DNA from: Rhodospirillum sp.
Lineage (GTDB): Bacteria > Pseudomonadota > Alphaproteobacteria > Rhodospirillales > Rhodospirillaceae
NCBI GenBank assembly: GCA_021741145.1
Contig: JAIOYK010000041.1
Coordinates: 1 to 48,702, forward strand
Length of the DNA: 48,702 bases
Reading direction: 5' to 3'
Of the stretch, positions 24,413 to 31,997 are shown one piece after another. The position numbers were made by a program, and so were the translations under genes. The first letter of the stretch is position 1. The number at the start of each line of letters is the position of its first letter. The notes beneath the pieces were generated by a model, which was not told where the DNA came from, did no database searches, and saw nothing but the letters and a program-made list of their open reading frames with translations.

Positions 24413-25093
24413 ATGGGCAGGACGTTGAATCTGGCCACCACCCTGGTGGGCCAATTGGAGCGGGACATCGTCACGGGAGCCCTGCAACCGGGAGACAAGC
24501 TGGATGAACGCACCCTGAGCGAGCGGTTCAACGTCTCACGCACCCCCGTGCGAGAGGCCCTGCAAAAACTCTCCTCCTCGGGACTGGTGGAGACGCGGCC
24601 CCGGCGGGGCACGGTGGTGGCCTCCATCACCATCAATGAATTGATCGAAATGTTCGAGGTCATGTCCGAGCTGGAAAGCTACTGCGCCCGTTTGGCGGCC
24701 CGGCGGATGATGGCCCAGGAAGTGGACGCCTTGCGCCGCCTGCACGAGGATTGCGTCCGGGAAACGGAGCGCGGCGAAACGGACCCCTATTACGCCGCCA
24801 ATGTCACCTTCCACGAGGCCATTTACGCCGGAGCCCACAATACCTACCTGGCGCGACAAACCCAGGCGGTGCGCAATCGCCTGTCCCCCTATCGACGGCT
24901 CCAGCTCTACCGGCCGGGCCGCATCGAAGGATCCTGCGCGGAACACGCCGAAGTCCTCGACGCCATCGCCAAACACGACCCAGAGGCCGCGGGGGCGGTC
25001 ATGCTCCGCCATGTGGACATCCAGGGCGCGGCCCTGAATGACCTGTTGGCCATTCTGCCCCGGGCCTATCTATCGGGGGCCAAAGCCGGGTAG
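24413..25093 (+). CDS. matR: GntR-family regulator (FadR/FCD type), MatR-like
   Basis: A 226-residue GntR regulator. Winged helix (about 1-75): LERDIVTGALQPGDKLDERTLSERFNVSRTPVREALQKLSSSGLVETRPRRGTVV. FCD effector domain (about 80-220) with histidines in NVTFHEAIY and LRHVD at typical metal/ligand positions. Start at MGRTLNLATTLVG, because residues before it have no family match; a GAAAGGA site lies 12 nt upstream. Divergent from the malonate operon with two matching operators between. MatR of rhizobia is a GntR repressor relieved by malonate, so the same role is inferred here. Confidence 0.88.
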   Translation: MGRTLNLATTLVGQLERDIVTGALQPGDKLDERTLSERFNVSRTPVREALQKLSSSGLVETRPRRGTVVASITINELIEMFEVMSELESYCARLAARRMMAQEVDALRRLHEDCVRETERGETDPYYAANVTFHEAIYAGAHNTYLARQTQAVRNRLSPYRRLQLYRPGRIEGSCAEHAEVLDAIAKHDPEAAGAVMLRHVDIQGAALNDLLAILPRAYLSGAKAG

Positions 25094-25149
25094 CCCCCGG
25101 TCCCTTCCGCCCTCTCCCCTCACACTCCACCCCGCGTCAAAGAGGTTCC

Positions 25150-26049
25150 ATGTCTCAAGCCACCACCGATAAGAAAAAGACCCTGCGTGCCCTTGTGGAG
25201 CGGCGCGACGCCCAGATCGTCCCTGGTGCCGCCAATGCCCTGACCGCGCGGGTCATCGAACAGGTCGGCTTCGAAGCGGCCTATGTGACGGGCGCGGGGA
25301 TCGCCAATACCCGCTTCGGCCTGCCGGACATCGGGCTGGTAACCCTGACCGAAGTGGCGGAAACCGTGTCGGCCATCGCCGATGTCACCAGCCTGCCCCT
25401 GTTGGTGGACGCCGATACGGGGTTTGGGAATGCCCTGAATATGATCCGGACCGTGAAATGCCTGGAGCGGGCCGGAGCCGACGCCATCCAGATCGAGGAC
25501 CAGCTTTTCCCCAAGAAATGCGGCCATTTCAGCGGCAAGCGGGTGATCCCCACCGCCGAGATGGTGGCCAAGATCAAGGCCGCGGTCGACAGCCGGACGA
25601 GCGAGGACCTGCTGATCATCGCCCGCACCGATGCCCGGGCCATCGAGGGACTGGACGCCGCCCTGGACCGGGCCCAGGCCTATGTGGAGGCCGGAGCGGA
25701 TATGACCTTCGTGGAGGCCCCCACCAGTATCGGGGAGATGGCCGCCATCCCCCAAAGGCTGGCCGTGCCCCAGGTGGCCAATATGGTCCACGGTGGCAAG
25801 ACGCCGCCCCTGCCCCGGGCGCACCTGGCCGAGATGGGATTCTCCATCGTGCTCTACGCCAATGCCGCCCTTCAGGCCTCCTTGATGGCCATGGAAACCG
25901 TGCTCGGCGGTCTGCGCGAACGGGGGGAACTGGGAGACAACGCGGCCCTGCTCGCCTCCTTCGAAACGCGCCAAGCGGCGGTCGACAAACCCCGATGGGA
26001 CGCCCTGGAAGAGACCTATCGGGAGGAAGCAAGGTCCACCCGGGATTAA
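25150..26049 (+). CDS. Isocitrate lyase/PEP mutase family enzyme
   Basis: A 299-residue (beta/alpha)8 enzyme of the isocitrate lyase/PEP mutase superfamily. Seen: metal-site LLVDADTGFGN with Asp87 and Asp89, IQIEDQLFPKKCGH with Glu116 and the lyase signature KKCGH (Cys124), and RTDA near residue 158. The intact catalytic Cys favours a lyase (2-methylisocitrate lyase-like or dimethylmalate lyase-like) over oxaloacetate decarboxylase or PEP mutase. It follows the malonate regulator by 56 bp in the same direction and overlaps the stop of the convergent SCO gene by 3 bp. Link to malonate metabolism is an inference from position. Substrate not determined. Confidence 0.85.
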   Translation: MSQATTDKKKTLRALVERRDAQIVPGAANALTARVIEQVGFEAAYVTGAGIANTRFGLPDIGLVTLTEVAETVSAIADVTSLPLLVDADTGFGNALNMIRTVKCLERAGADAIQIEDQLFPKKCGHFSGKRVIPTAEMVAKIKAAVDSRTSEDLLIIARTDARAIEGLDAALDRAQAYVEAGADMTFVEAPTSIGEMAAIPQRLAVPQVANMVHGGKTPPLPRAHLAEMGFSIVLYANAALQASLMAMETVLGGLRERGELGDNAALLASFETRQAAVDKPRWDALEETYREEARSTRD

Positions 26050-26669
26050 CCGCCCTCGACCTCCTCCGTCAGCCGTTGGGCCAACTCGGCGGCCCCCACG
26101 TCCGGCAGGAAATAGGAGCGGAGGGCGCCGTCCGGCCCCATGAGGAACAACAGGGCCGAGTGGTCCATGTCGTAGCCATTGGGAGTTCCATCCACACGCT
26201 CCGAAAGGATGCCATAGGCCCGCATGGCCTCTTCCACATGGGCGCGGTCACCGGTGAGGCCGATCATCCGCGGATGGAACAGGCTCACGTAAGCGCCCAT
26301 CTTTTCCGGCGTGTCCCGCTCCGGATCGACGGAGATCATCACCGGCCGGATCCGCCGCGCCACCGCCTCGGGCAGGCTGTCCAGGGCATCGGACACGGCT
26401 TGCAGGGTGGTCGGACAGATATCCGGGCAATAGGTGTAGCCAAAGTAAATCAGGGCATAGTCTCCCAACAAATCCTGGTCGGTCATCACCCGACCATCCT
26501 GGGCCACCAGGTCGAAGGGTCCGCCCACCGGGTCGGCCTCCCGACCGCCGCCCGTGGCCAGCCACCGCCCGCCGACGGCCAGGATAACCACCACCACCAG
26601 CGTCACCGCCAACGGCCAATCAACGTGGAACCGCTTGGCCTTCCGCTTGCGGGCGCGCCGAGCGCTCAT
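26046..26669 (-). CDS. SCO1/SenC-family membrane-anchored copper/thiol protein
   Basis: A 207-residue protein with one N-terminal membrane helix (about 20-40) and a periplasmic thioredoxin-like SCO domain. The copper-binding set is complete: Cys81 and Cys85 in YFGYTYCPDICPTTLQ, and His170 in GYDMDHSALLF. SCO proteins deliver copper to or reduce thiols in cytochrome c oxidase CuA and related cuproproteins. The start overlaps the stop of the upstream NosL-like gene by 4 bp. Last gene of the NosL-ABC cluster; convergent with the ICL/PEP mutase gene. Confidence 0.92.
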   Translation of the reverse strand: MSARRARKRKAKRFHVDWPLAVTLVVVVILAVGGRWLATGGGREADPVGGPFDLVAQDGRVMTDQDLLGDYALIYFGYTYCPDICPTTLQAVSDALDSLPEAVARRIRPVMISVDPERDTPEKMGAYVSLFHPRMIGLTGDRAHVEEAMRAYGILSERVDGTPNGYDMDHSALLFLMGPDGALRSYFLPDVGAAELAQRLTEEVEGG

Positions 26670-27262
26670 GACCCGAGACCGGAGAAATCACCATCGTCCA
26701 GCTTCAGCATCAACGGCAGGGTGACCGCGTCGAAGGGCAGAACCGCCTTGCCCGCATGGTCCGCCAGAAAGGTCTGGGCATCGATGTCGTTGGCCAAGGG
26801 AATGGGCTCATGCCCCATGGGTCCCAGCACGTCCGATCCAACGACGAAAAGCGCCGTTCGGGGGTCGATCCGGGACAAGTCGTAGTAATCCGTCACCGCG
26901 AGGCCAACCACCTGCTCCGGGGTCCGTGCCTGGGCATATCGGGGCATCTCCCGCAGGTATTTCACCATGTCCTTGGCGCCGTCGAAATGGACGGCGGTTC
27001 CGTCGGCGAAAGCCACCGTGGCGATCCAATCGGGATATTTCGCCACCAACATCCCGCAAACGGGGCAGGTCTCCATGGGGCCGGGAAGGGGCAGATCGGC
27101 GGCATTCGCCGCGCCCACGGCTCCCGCCTGGGCGACCCCTCCGCCCGCCAGGGCCGGAAGGATCACTCCCGCGCCCGCGGCCAGCATCCAACGGGACAGG
27201 GCGCGCCGGGACAGGGTGGCCCGAGACCTGGAGGGCCACCGGGATCCAGTCGTCTCGCACAT
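26666..27262 (-). CDS. NosL-like copper chaperone (first paralogue)
   Basis: A 198-residue exported protein. The N-terminal region LSRRALSRWMLAAGAGVILPALAGG is hydrophobic and begins with an Arg pair, suggesting Tat or Sec export. The NosL core has ETCPVCGMLVAKYPDW with Cys66, Cys69 and Met71, VHFDGAKDMVKYL, and GPMGHEPIP with Met and His, matching the copper-binding residues known for NosL. NosL supplies Cu(I) to nitrous oxide reductase, but no nosZ is here, so it probably serves another target. Overlaps SCO by 4 bp. Confidence 0.85.
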   Translation of the reverse strand: MCETTGSRWPSRSRATLSRRALSRWMLAAGAGVILPALAGGGVAQAGAVGAANAADLPLPGPMETCPVCGMLVAKYPDWIATVAFADGTAVHFDGAKDMVKYLREMPRYAQARTPEQVVGLAVTDYYDLSRIDPRTALFVVGSDVLGPMGHEPIPLANDIDAQTFLADHAGKAVLPFDAVTLPLMLKLDDGDFSGLGS

Positions 27263-27349
27263 CGTTCATTTCTCCCTATTCTTGGTCGGGATCCGGGGTC
27301 GGGCGCGAGGACTACGCCCGATCCCCCTCCCATCACATCGACGAGTGTC

Positions 27350-27982
27350 CTATTTGCCCGCGCGCCGATCCTCCCGGTTCTTGCGAATCCGAAGGGTGTC
27401 CTGGGCCATGTCCAGGTAAGCCATCGTCAGGGCTCCGTTGAAATCGGCCAGTTCGCCACCATCCGCGGCCACCGCCGCTTCCGCCTTCGCCTTGTCCGCA
27501 TAGGCCCATTTCCGCCGGGCGGTCATGGTGCCCGGCTTGCCGGGAATGACGGTATAGATCGCCGCCTCCACCGGGATCAGGGGCTTGACCTCGCCGGCCG
27601 CTCCGGCATCGCCCACGTAGATGGCCTTCGGCCCCCGGTCCATGTTCAAACCCAGACTGAGCGACGCGCAATAGAGCGAACAGGTGCCGTCCACCAGGTC
27701 ATCGGCGTAATGGATCAGATGGCGGGTATGGCTGAATTTGGTCCGGCTCATGCCACAATAGGGGCACATGGGGTATTTTTTCAGCTCATCGGTCAGGGGA
27801 TCCGGATCGGGCGCGCCCTTAGGCATGAACTGAAGGGGCGTGCCGTCCGTGTTGGTGATGCTGTCCTTCTTCTGGATCCATTCCCAGGGCATGGTGGGCT
27901 GCTGGGCCGAGGCCCCTTGGACACCGACGCCGAGGGCCAACGCGCCGATGGAGGAGGTTTGCAGGAATTGACGACGTTTCAT
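27350..27982 (-). CDS. NosL-like protein with twin-arginine signal (second paralogue)
   Basis: A 210-residue protein with MKRRQFLQTSSIGALALGV, a twin-arginine-type signal cut near ASAQ. The mature part contains PMCPYCGM (Cys73, Cys76, Met78), HTRHLIHYADDL and CSLYCASL (Cys101, Cys105), more cysteines and histidines than the first NosL-like protein. The NosL-type Cys-x2-Cys-Gly-Met motif suggests metal, probably Cu(I), binding. It lies 53 bp after the membrane-protein gene and 87 bp before the first NosL paralogue; a stem (about 27294-27330) lies in that gap. A distinct role from the first paralogue is likely because the extra CSLYC is absent there. Confidence 0.8.
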   Translation of the reverse strand: MKRRQFLQTSSIGALALGVGVQGASAQQPTMPWEWIQKKDSITNTDGTPLQFMPKGAPDPDPLTDELKKYPMCPYCGMSRTKFSHTRHLIHYADDLVDGTCSLYCASLSLGLNMDRGPKAIYVGDAGAAGEVKPLIPVEAAIYTVIPGKPGTMTARRKWAYADKAKAEAAVAADGGELADFNGALTMAYLDMAQDTLRIRKNREDRRAGK

Positions 27983-28035
27983 GGTCTTTTATCCTTGTTT
28001 TCTGTTGTTCTGACGCGCTCGGGTCCCGTCCCCTT

Positions 28036-29049
28036 TCAGGGAAACAGCACCAGACCCGAACGCAGGATGATTGCTCCGGACACCATGCCGAACAGGGCGC
28101 AGGCGCCCATGGACAGCAGCGCCATGCGCCGGAACAACCGGGGGGAAACCGTACGCAGGCTGGGAAAATGGCGACCCCAGGCCAGGGGCCCCACCGCCAG
28201 CCCCGCCGCCGTGGCCGCGAATAACGGCCCGTGCAGGGCGTAGCCGATGAAGCCGTACTCGGGCTTCAACAGGCAAAACGGACAATGGTGATTGGGGTTT
28301 TCGTAAACATAGGGCGAGACCACCGAAATCACGCCGGCCATGCCCAGGACGAAAGTGACGACGTTCGCCCCCGAATAGGTCCAGGCGACCCAATTTCCCC
28401 GCCCCGGTCCCCGCGTCACCAAGAGGGTACCCAGGGAGAGCAATAAGGTCAGCCCGCCGAACAGCAGGCCCAAGGCCAAAGCGGGATCCAGGGCGGCCAA
28501 GTCGCCCCCGATCCCCGCATTGGCCGGGGTGAACAGGCGCGAACAACAGGAGGTCACCACGTCCGCCCGCAGGTTCAGGAAATAGGCCAATTCCAGCCCG
28601 GCCGCGGCCAAAGCCAGGGGCAGAACGGCGAGCAGCAGGGCGTATTTCACCCGGATCAGCGGATAGTCGTATCCCTGGCTGTCCAGGTGGTCGAGGGCCA
28701 GCCAGAGGCAGGCGGCGAAAAAGACGCCAATCCGCAGCGTCAGGGCGGGCATGCCGAAACCATTCACCCGCAGAGTCCCCGCCGCGCACATGGCGCCAAC
28801 GAACTGGGAGGCCATGCGGTCGGCGTTGAAAACGAACAACACCAGCGCGACCCCCTGTACCGCCAGGGCGAAGCCCACCAGGGTCGAGGTCAGATAGGTT
28901 CCACGCTCCAGCCGCAACTGGGATGCGGCGCCGTTGGTGGGGTCCCAATGGCGCAGCACCCGCGCGCCAAAGACCGCGCCTCCGCCCAGGGCCAGGGTGG
29001 TCAGCAGCGAGGCCAGCAAGAGGGCCAGGATGGCGGGTTGGAAGATCAT
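28036..29049 (-). CDS. Polytopic membrane protein with HHCPFC and SCCS motifs
   Basis: A 337-residue protein with about eight to nine hydrophobic helices, first at about 5-28. Between helices are two cysteine motifs: TSCCSRLFTP (Cys168, Cys169) and YENPNHHCPFCLLKPEYGF (His254, His255, Cys256, Cys259). These are placed to bind a metal or carry out thiol exchange at the membrane surface. I do not recognise a named family. The start overlaps the ATPase stop by 4 bp, so it is translated with the ABC transporter and may be a third membrane part of that complex. Confidence 0.75.
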   Translation of the reverse strand: MIFQPAILALLLASLLTTLALGGGAVFGARVLRHWDPTNGAASQLRLERGTYLTSTLVGFALAVQGVALVLFVFNADRMASQFVGAMCAAGTLRVNGFGMPALTLRIGVFFAACLWLALDHLDSQGYDYPLIRVKYALLLAVLPLALAAAGLELAYFLNLRADVVTSCCSRLFTPANAGIGGDLAALDPALALGLLFGGLTLLLSLGTLLVTRGPGRGNWVAWTYSGANVVTFVLGMAGVISVVSPYVYENPNHHCPFCLLKPEYGFIGYALHGPLFAATAAGLAVGPLAWGRHFPSLRTVSPRLFRRMALLSMGACALFGMVSGAIILRSGLVLFP

Positions 29050-29798
29050 GGAGCGCCCCCTCCACCCTGCCGTGCTGGGCTGGCGGGACCGGGTTCGTCC
29101 CCGGCGATCCGGCCATCCCGAAGAGTCACCACCCGGTCCACGGAGACGCTTTCCCAGACCCGGGGATCGTGGCTGGTCATCAGCACCATCCGCCCCTCGT
29201 CACGGAAGCGGGCGACGATCTCCAGAAAGCGGCGAACCAGATCGCTGTCCAGGTTGGCGGTGGGTTCGTCGGCGATGAGCACCGGCGGATCGTTGACCAT
29301 GGCCCGGGCGATGGCCACCCGCTGAACCTCACCGCCGGACAGCAACTCGACAGGGGTTCGCGCCTTATGGGCGACGTCCAGGCGCTCCAGCCAAGCCGTG
29401 GCACGGGTGATGATCTCTCGCCGCCCCTGGCCCAGGGGATAGGCCGGAAGCATGACGTTTTCGAGCGCGCTCAGCCCATGGATAAGGTTGAAGCTCTGGA
29501 AGACAAAGCCGAAGGTCCGGCGCCGCAGAAGGGTAAGGAAGCGTTCCGGAAGGGCGGAAATATCCCGCACCTCCGCCGTTTCCGGGTCCCGCAAATGGAT
29601 CCGCCCGCTGGTCGGTCGGCTGAGGCAGCCAACCAGGGACAGCAGGGTGCTCTTGCCCGACCCACTGGGTCCGCGCAGCACCGTCACCCCCCGCCCCTCC
29701 AGGCTTAGGTCAATGTCATGGAGGGCGGTGCAGGCGTTTTCCTCCCCCTCATTATGGGTTTTGGTCACGGCGCGAAGGGTCAGCATCGGAGTGTCCAT
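29046..29798 (-). CDS. ABC transporter ATPase (LolD/MacB type)
   Basis: A 250-residue ATPase of the MacB/LolD/FtsE group. Seen: Walker A GPSGSGKSTLL, signature LSGGEVQRVAIARAM, Walker B PVLIADEPTANLDSDL, and switch His in MTSHDP. Such ATPases drive mechanotransmission or extraction rather than classic channel transport, and pair with FtsX-like permeases, as here. Lies 13 bp after the permease gene and overlaps the membrane-protein gene by 4 bp. Confidence 0.93.
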   Translation of the reverse strand: MDTPMLTLRAVTKTHNEGEENACTALHDIDLSLEGRGVTVLRGPSGSGKSTLLSLVGCLSRPTSGRIHLRDPETAEVRDISALPERFLTLLRRRTFGFVFQSFNLIHGLSALENVMLPAYPLGQGRREIITRATAWLERLDVAHKARTPVELLSGGEVQRVAIARAMVNDPPVLIADEPTANLDSDLVRRFLEIVARFRDEGRMVLMTSHDPRVWESVSVDRVVTLRDGRIAGDEPGPASPARQGGGGAP

Positions 29799-29811
29799 AT
29801 CATCCCCCCCC

Positions 29812-30987
29812 TCACCGCATCACGGTGTCGGGGTCGACCACGGCGGCGCGCCAGATCGGTACCAGGGTCGCCGCCACGTAGGGGCCGACGGTCAGCAGGA
29901 AGAGGGTCAACACCCGCGCCCCGTCGATCCGGGGAGTCAGGTGGATCTCCGGATAGAGCACCGCCCATCCCTGAAGCACGGGCCGCAGCAGCCCGGCGGA
30001 GAAAAAGAAGACATGGAGATAGGCCAGCAGGTACCCAGCCAGGAAGGCGAACAGGGAGACCAGGGCGCTTTCCCACAGGCGGGCGCGGATGACTTCGCCA
30101 GTCTCCCAGCCGATGGCTTTGAGGATACCGATCTCGCGCCGTTCCTCCGGCGATTGGCCCGAGGCCTTGTCCCAGGCCAGGATCATGAAGGCGAGGATGG
30201 CGCCCCCCATCAAGGCAAGCAGGATCCCCTCGCGCCAATCGAACAGGGCATCATAGGTGCGCAGGATGTCCCGGCGGGTGATGAAGCGGCAATCCGGCAG
30301 GACCAGGGCGGCCTTCTCCACGATCGTGGTGATTTCCCGGGGATTGCGCACCCCCAAGGCAAGGTCGGTGAACACCCCCTCGGGCAGGGTATGGAACGCG
30401 CGGAAGTCGGCTTCCGACAGGACCACCAGATCGGCGGAAACCAGTTCGGACGCGCTGGGGAAGACCGCCTCCACCCGCAGTTTGAACAGGCGCCCTTGGG
30501 GGTTCAGCAGGAACAGCCAGTCCCCGGGCGCCACGCCCCGGGACCGGGCCACCCCGCCACCAATCCGCACGAAGCCCGGTTCCGGCGGCGCTCCATAGGC
30601 TACGGCCTCCCGCCCCCCCGAAGGGACAATCCCCCCCGAAGGGACAATCATGGTGTAATTGGCGCCATTGGCCGTGTCGTAAAAATATCCCCAAAGTCGC
30701 CCCTCGGCCCATTGCACCCCGCGAATGGCGCGCAGGGCCTCCAGTCCGTCCCTATCGATCAGGGCGTGACGGCCCATGACCATGCGTTGGACGGTGACCT
30801 CCGGTGCCCCCACCAGCGCCCGGACCGCCTCTTCCCGCAAGGCGCCGGTGAACAGGGTCACCGAGGCGAGAACGAAGAGGATCGCCGCGTAGACCAGAAG
30901 CAGGCCCAGGTTGCGGGCCTTACGCCGGGCCATGGAGGCCAGGGTGTAGTCGATCATCAGAACCTGGACACGGAACCAGCGGATCAT
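29812..30987 (-). CDS. FtsX-like ABC transporter permease (MacB/LolC type)
   Basis: A 391-residue permease with an N-terminal helix (about 27-48, LGLLLVYAAILFVLASVTLFT), a large periplasmic domain of about 200 residues, and three C-terminal helices (FtsX domain). The segment PEERREIGILKAIGWETGEVIRARLWESALVS is the conserved cytoplasmic loop of the family. The periplasmic domain has an exact 18-bp tandem duplication (30613-30648) giving IVPSGGIVPSGG. Overlaps the small upstream gene by 4 bp. One permease gene is present, so a homodimer is expected, unless the small or polytopic neighbour replaces the partner. Confidence 0.9.
   Translation of the reverse strand: MIRWFRVQVLMIDYTLASMARRKARNLGLLLVYAAILFVLASVTLFTGALREEAVRALVGAPEVTVQRMVMGRHALIDRDGLEALRAIRGVQWAEGRLWGYFYDTANGANYTMIVPSGGIVPSGGREAVAYGAPPEPGFVRIGGGVARSRGVAPGDWLFLLNPQGRLFKLRVEAVFPSASELVSADLVVLSEADFRAFHTLPEGVFTDLALGVRNPREITTIVEKAALVLPDCRFITRRDILRTYDALFDWREGILLALMGGAILAFMILAWDKASGQSPEERREIGILKAIGWETGEVIRARLWESALVSLFAFLAGYLLAYLHVFFFSAGLLRPVLQGWAVLYPEIHLTPRIDGARVLTLFLLTVGPYVAATLVPIWRAAVVDPDTVMR
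30613..30648. repeat. Exact 18-bp tandem duplication in the permease gene
   Basis: Two adjacent identical 18-bp units, CCCCCCCGAAGGGACAAT, encode the duplicated residues IVPSGG in the periplasmic domain of the ABC permease. A perfect in-frame copy suggests a recent slippage event. Confidence 0.85.
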
Positions 30988-31370
30988 TCCGGCACCTCCC
31001 CCTTGGTCAGGGAGGCCTGTCCCCAGGGTGTGGGCGGGCCGATCAGCGAGCCGCTGGGAAAGTGATCCAGGGCCAGGGGATGGTCTTGAAAGGGCGTGTG
31101 GAGATCGGCCAGGGACGGGTTGCGGGTGTAGCGGGCCTCTGTAAACAGGGCGAGGTCCGTCAAACCCAGATCCGCGACCATCCGGGCCGTCCCGCGTCCG
31201 GTCTCACCCTCGCCCCTCCGAAAGGCGGCGTCGAGAACCGTCCCGAGGACGGCGGCCAGTCCCGCGGCCAATAGGACGAGGGCGGTCGCCGCGCGATTCG
31301 GTGGGAAAGGGGAACGGGATAGGGAACCCGACCGGGCGGACCCGTCCCGGCGTGCCACGGGAAAGACCAT
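30984..31370 (-). CDS. Small anchored protein of the NosL-ABC cluster
   Basis: A 128-residue protein with one hydrophobic segment at about 26-48 (AATALVLLAAGLAAVLGTVLDAAF) and a roughly 80-residue periplasmic part ending LTDLALFTEARYTRNPSLADLHTPFQDHPLALDHFP. The DLALFTEARYTRNP region looks like a conserved binding segment, but I do not know a named family. The stop overlaps the permease start by 4 bp. Start uncertain: the first 20 residues are Arg/Ser-rich and an internal start is possible. Inferred to be an accessory subunit of the transporter. Confidence 0.65.
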   Translation of the reverse strand: MVFPVARRDGSARSGSLSRSPFPPNRAATALVLLAAGLAAVLGTVLDAAFRRGEGETGRGTARMVADLGLTDLALFTEARYTRNPSLADLHTPFQDHPLALDHFPSGSLIGPPTPWGQASLTKGEVPE

Positions 31371-31454
31371 GGGAACCGTCGCTTCATAGGGAAAAGGACT
31401 AGGGACAACCGAGTCCCCATGCCCTTCCCTCTCGGGGACGGCCGTGAACCCGGA

Positions 31455-31835
31455 TCAGGCGGGGCGGACGATCAGCGGGGGACCGCGGGACCGTATGGCC
31501 CGCGCCGGTTCGGCGCATCGGGCGTCGGCGGAGAAGGAGAAAAGGACGGCATGCCCCTCGGCGGGGCCACCGATCCGGGGCTCCAAGGGCGGCGTCCCAG
31601 CCGTTCCCATGGACAAGGCCATGCAGACGGCGCAGTCCACGCCGCTGGCATCCCCATGGGAATCGGATCCGGACTCATCGGAAGCGGAGGACGCGGACAA
31701 CCAGTCCAGGGCTCGGCAGAAGGAGGGCTCCCCGTATTGGCTCGCCTCGGCCGCGGTGATGGGCGCCGAGACCCGCAGGACCAGGGCGAAGACCGCGAAC
31801 GAAACCAGGATTTGCCGCAACACGCCGTTCCGCAT
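31455..31835 (-). CDS. DUF2946-like small exported protein
   Basis: A 126-residue protein. N-terminal hydrophobic signal MRNGVLRQILVSFAVFALVLRVSAP, a Ser/Asp-rich centre, the GVDCAVCMALSM motif (Cys-x2-Cys) near residues 65-70 and the C-terminal RAIRSRGPP. This pattern resembles DUF2946 proteins found beside copper and iron transport genes. Start at the ATG with a GGAGGGG site directly upstream; a longer frame (44 residues more) runs across the promoter. First gene of the cluster, 84 bp before the small anchored protein. Likely a metal-sensing or metal-binding accessory protein. Confidence 0.7.
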   Translation of the reverse strand: MRNGVLRQILVSFAVFALVLRVSAPITAAEASQYGEPSFCRALDWLSASSASDESGSDSHGDASGVDCAVCMALSMGTAGTPPLEPRIGGPAEGHAVLFSFSADARCAEPARAIRSRGPPLIVRPA

Positions 31836-31892
31836 GGCCCCTCCAAATCGCCCCCACCCCTCCTGAGTCGGGTGAGTCCTTATACGGCAATA

Positions 31893-31921
31893 CCCATAAA
31901 TTGAGAATGGAGAATTATCAA
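31893..31921 (-). promoter_or_regulatory. Promoter with embedded dyad for the NosL-ABC cluster
   Basis: On the minus strand TTGATA (31916-31921) and TATGGG (31893-31898) are separated by 17 nt, a plausible sigma-70 promoter. The -35 lies within a dyad: TTGAGAAT (31901-31908) and ATTATCAA (31914-31921) match at 7 of 8 positions about a 5-nt centre. The arms resemble Fur-box half-sites. Fur, or another metal regulator, could repress here. Confidence 0.55.
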
Positions 31922-31997
31922 TCGCTCCGACCGACCGCGTCCCAAATGTCGGTCCCAAGATCGCCACGTCGCCCTGACCGGAGGGTCGTGAGGCGCT

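Noticed and set aside
22627-24507. 626-residue plus-strand frame through the malonate receptor and regulator promoter
   Set aside because: Antisense to the receptor and crosses the AT-rich operator region; no recognisable domain.
29452-31065. 537-residue plus-strand frame opposite the ABC permease
   Set aside because: Shadow of the permease and ATPase; composition typical of antisense high-GC DNA.
26046-31835. Assignment as a nitrous oxide reductase (nos) operon
   Set aside because: NosL-like and ABC genes are present but nosZ, nosD, nosR and nosX are absent, and the ABC type is MacB/LolC-like.
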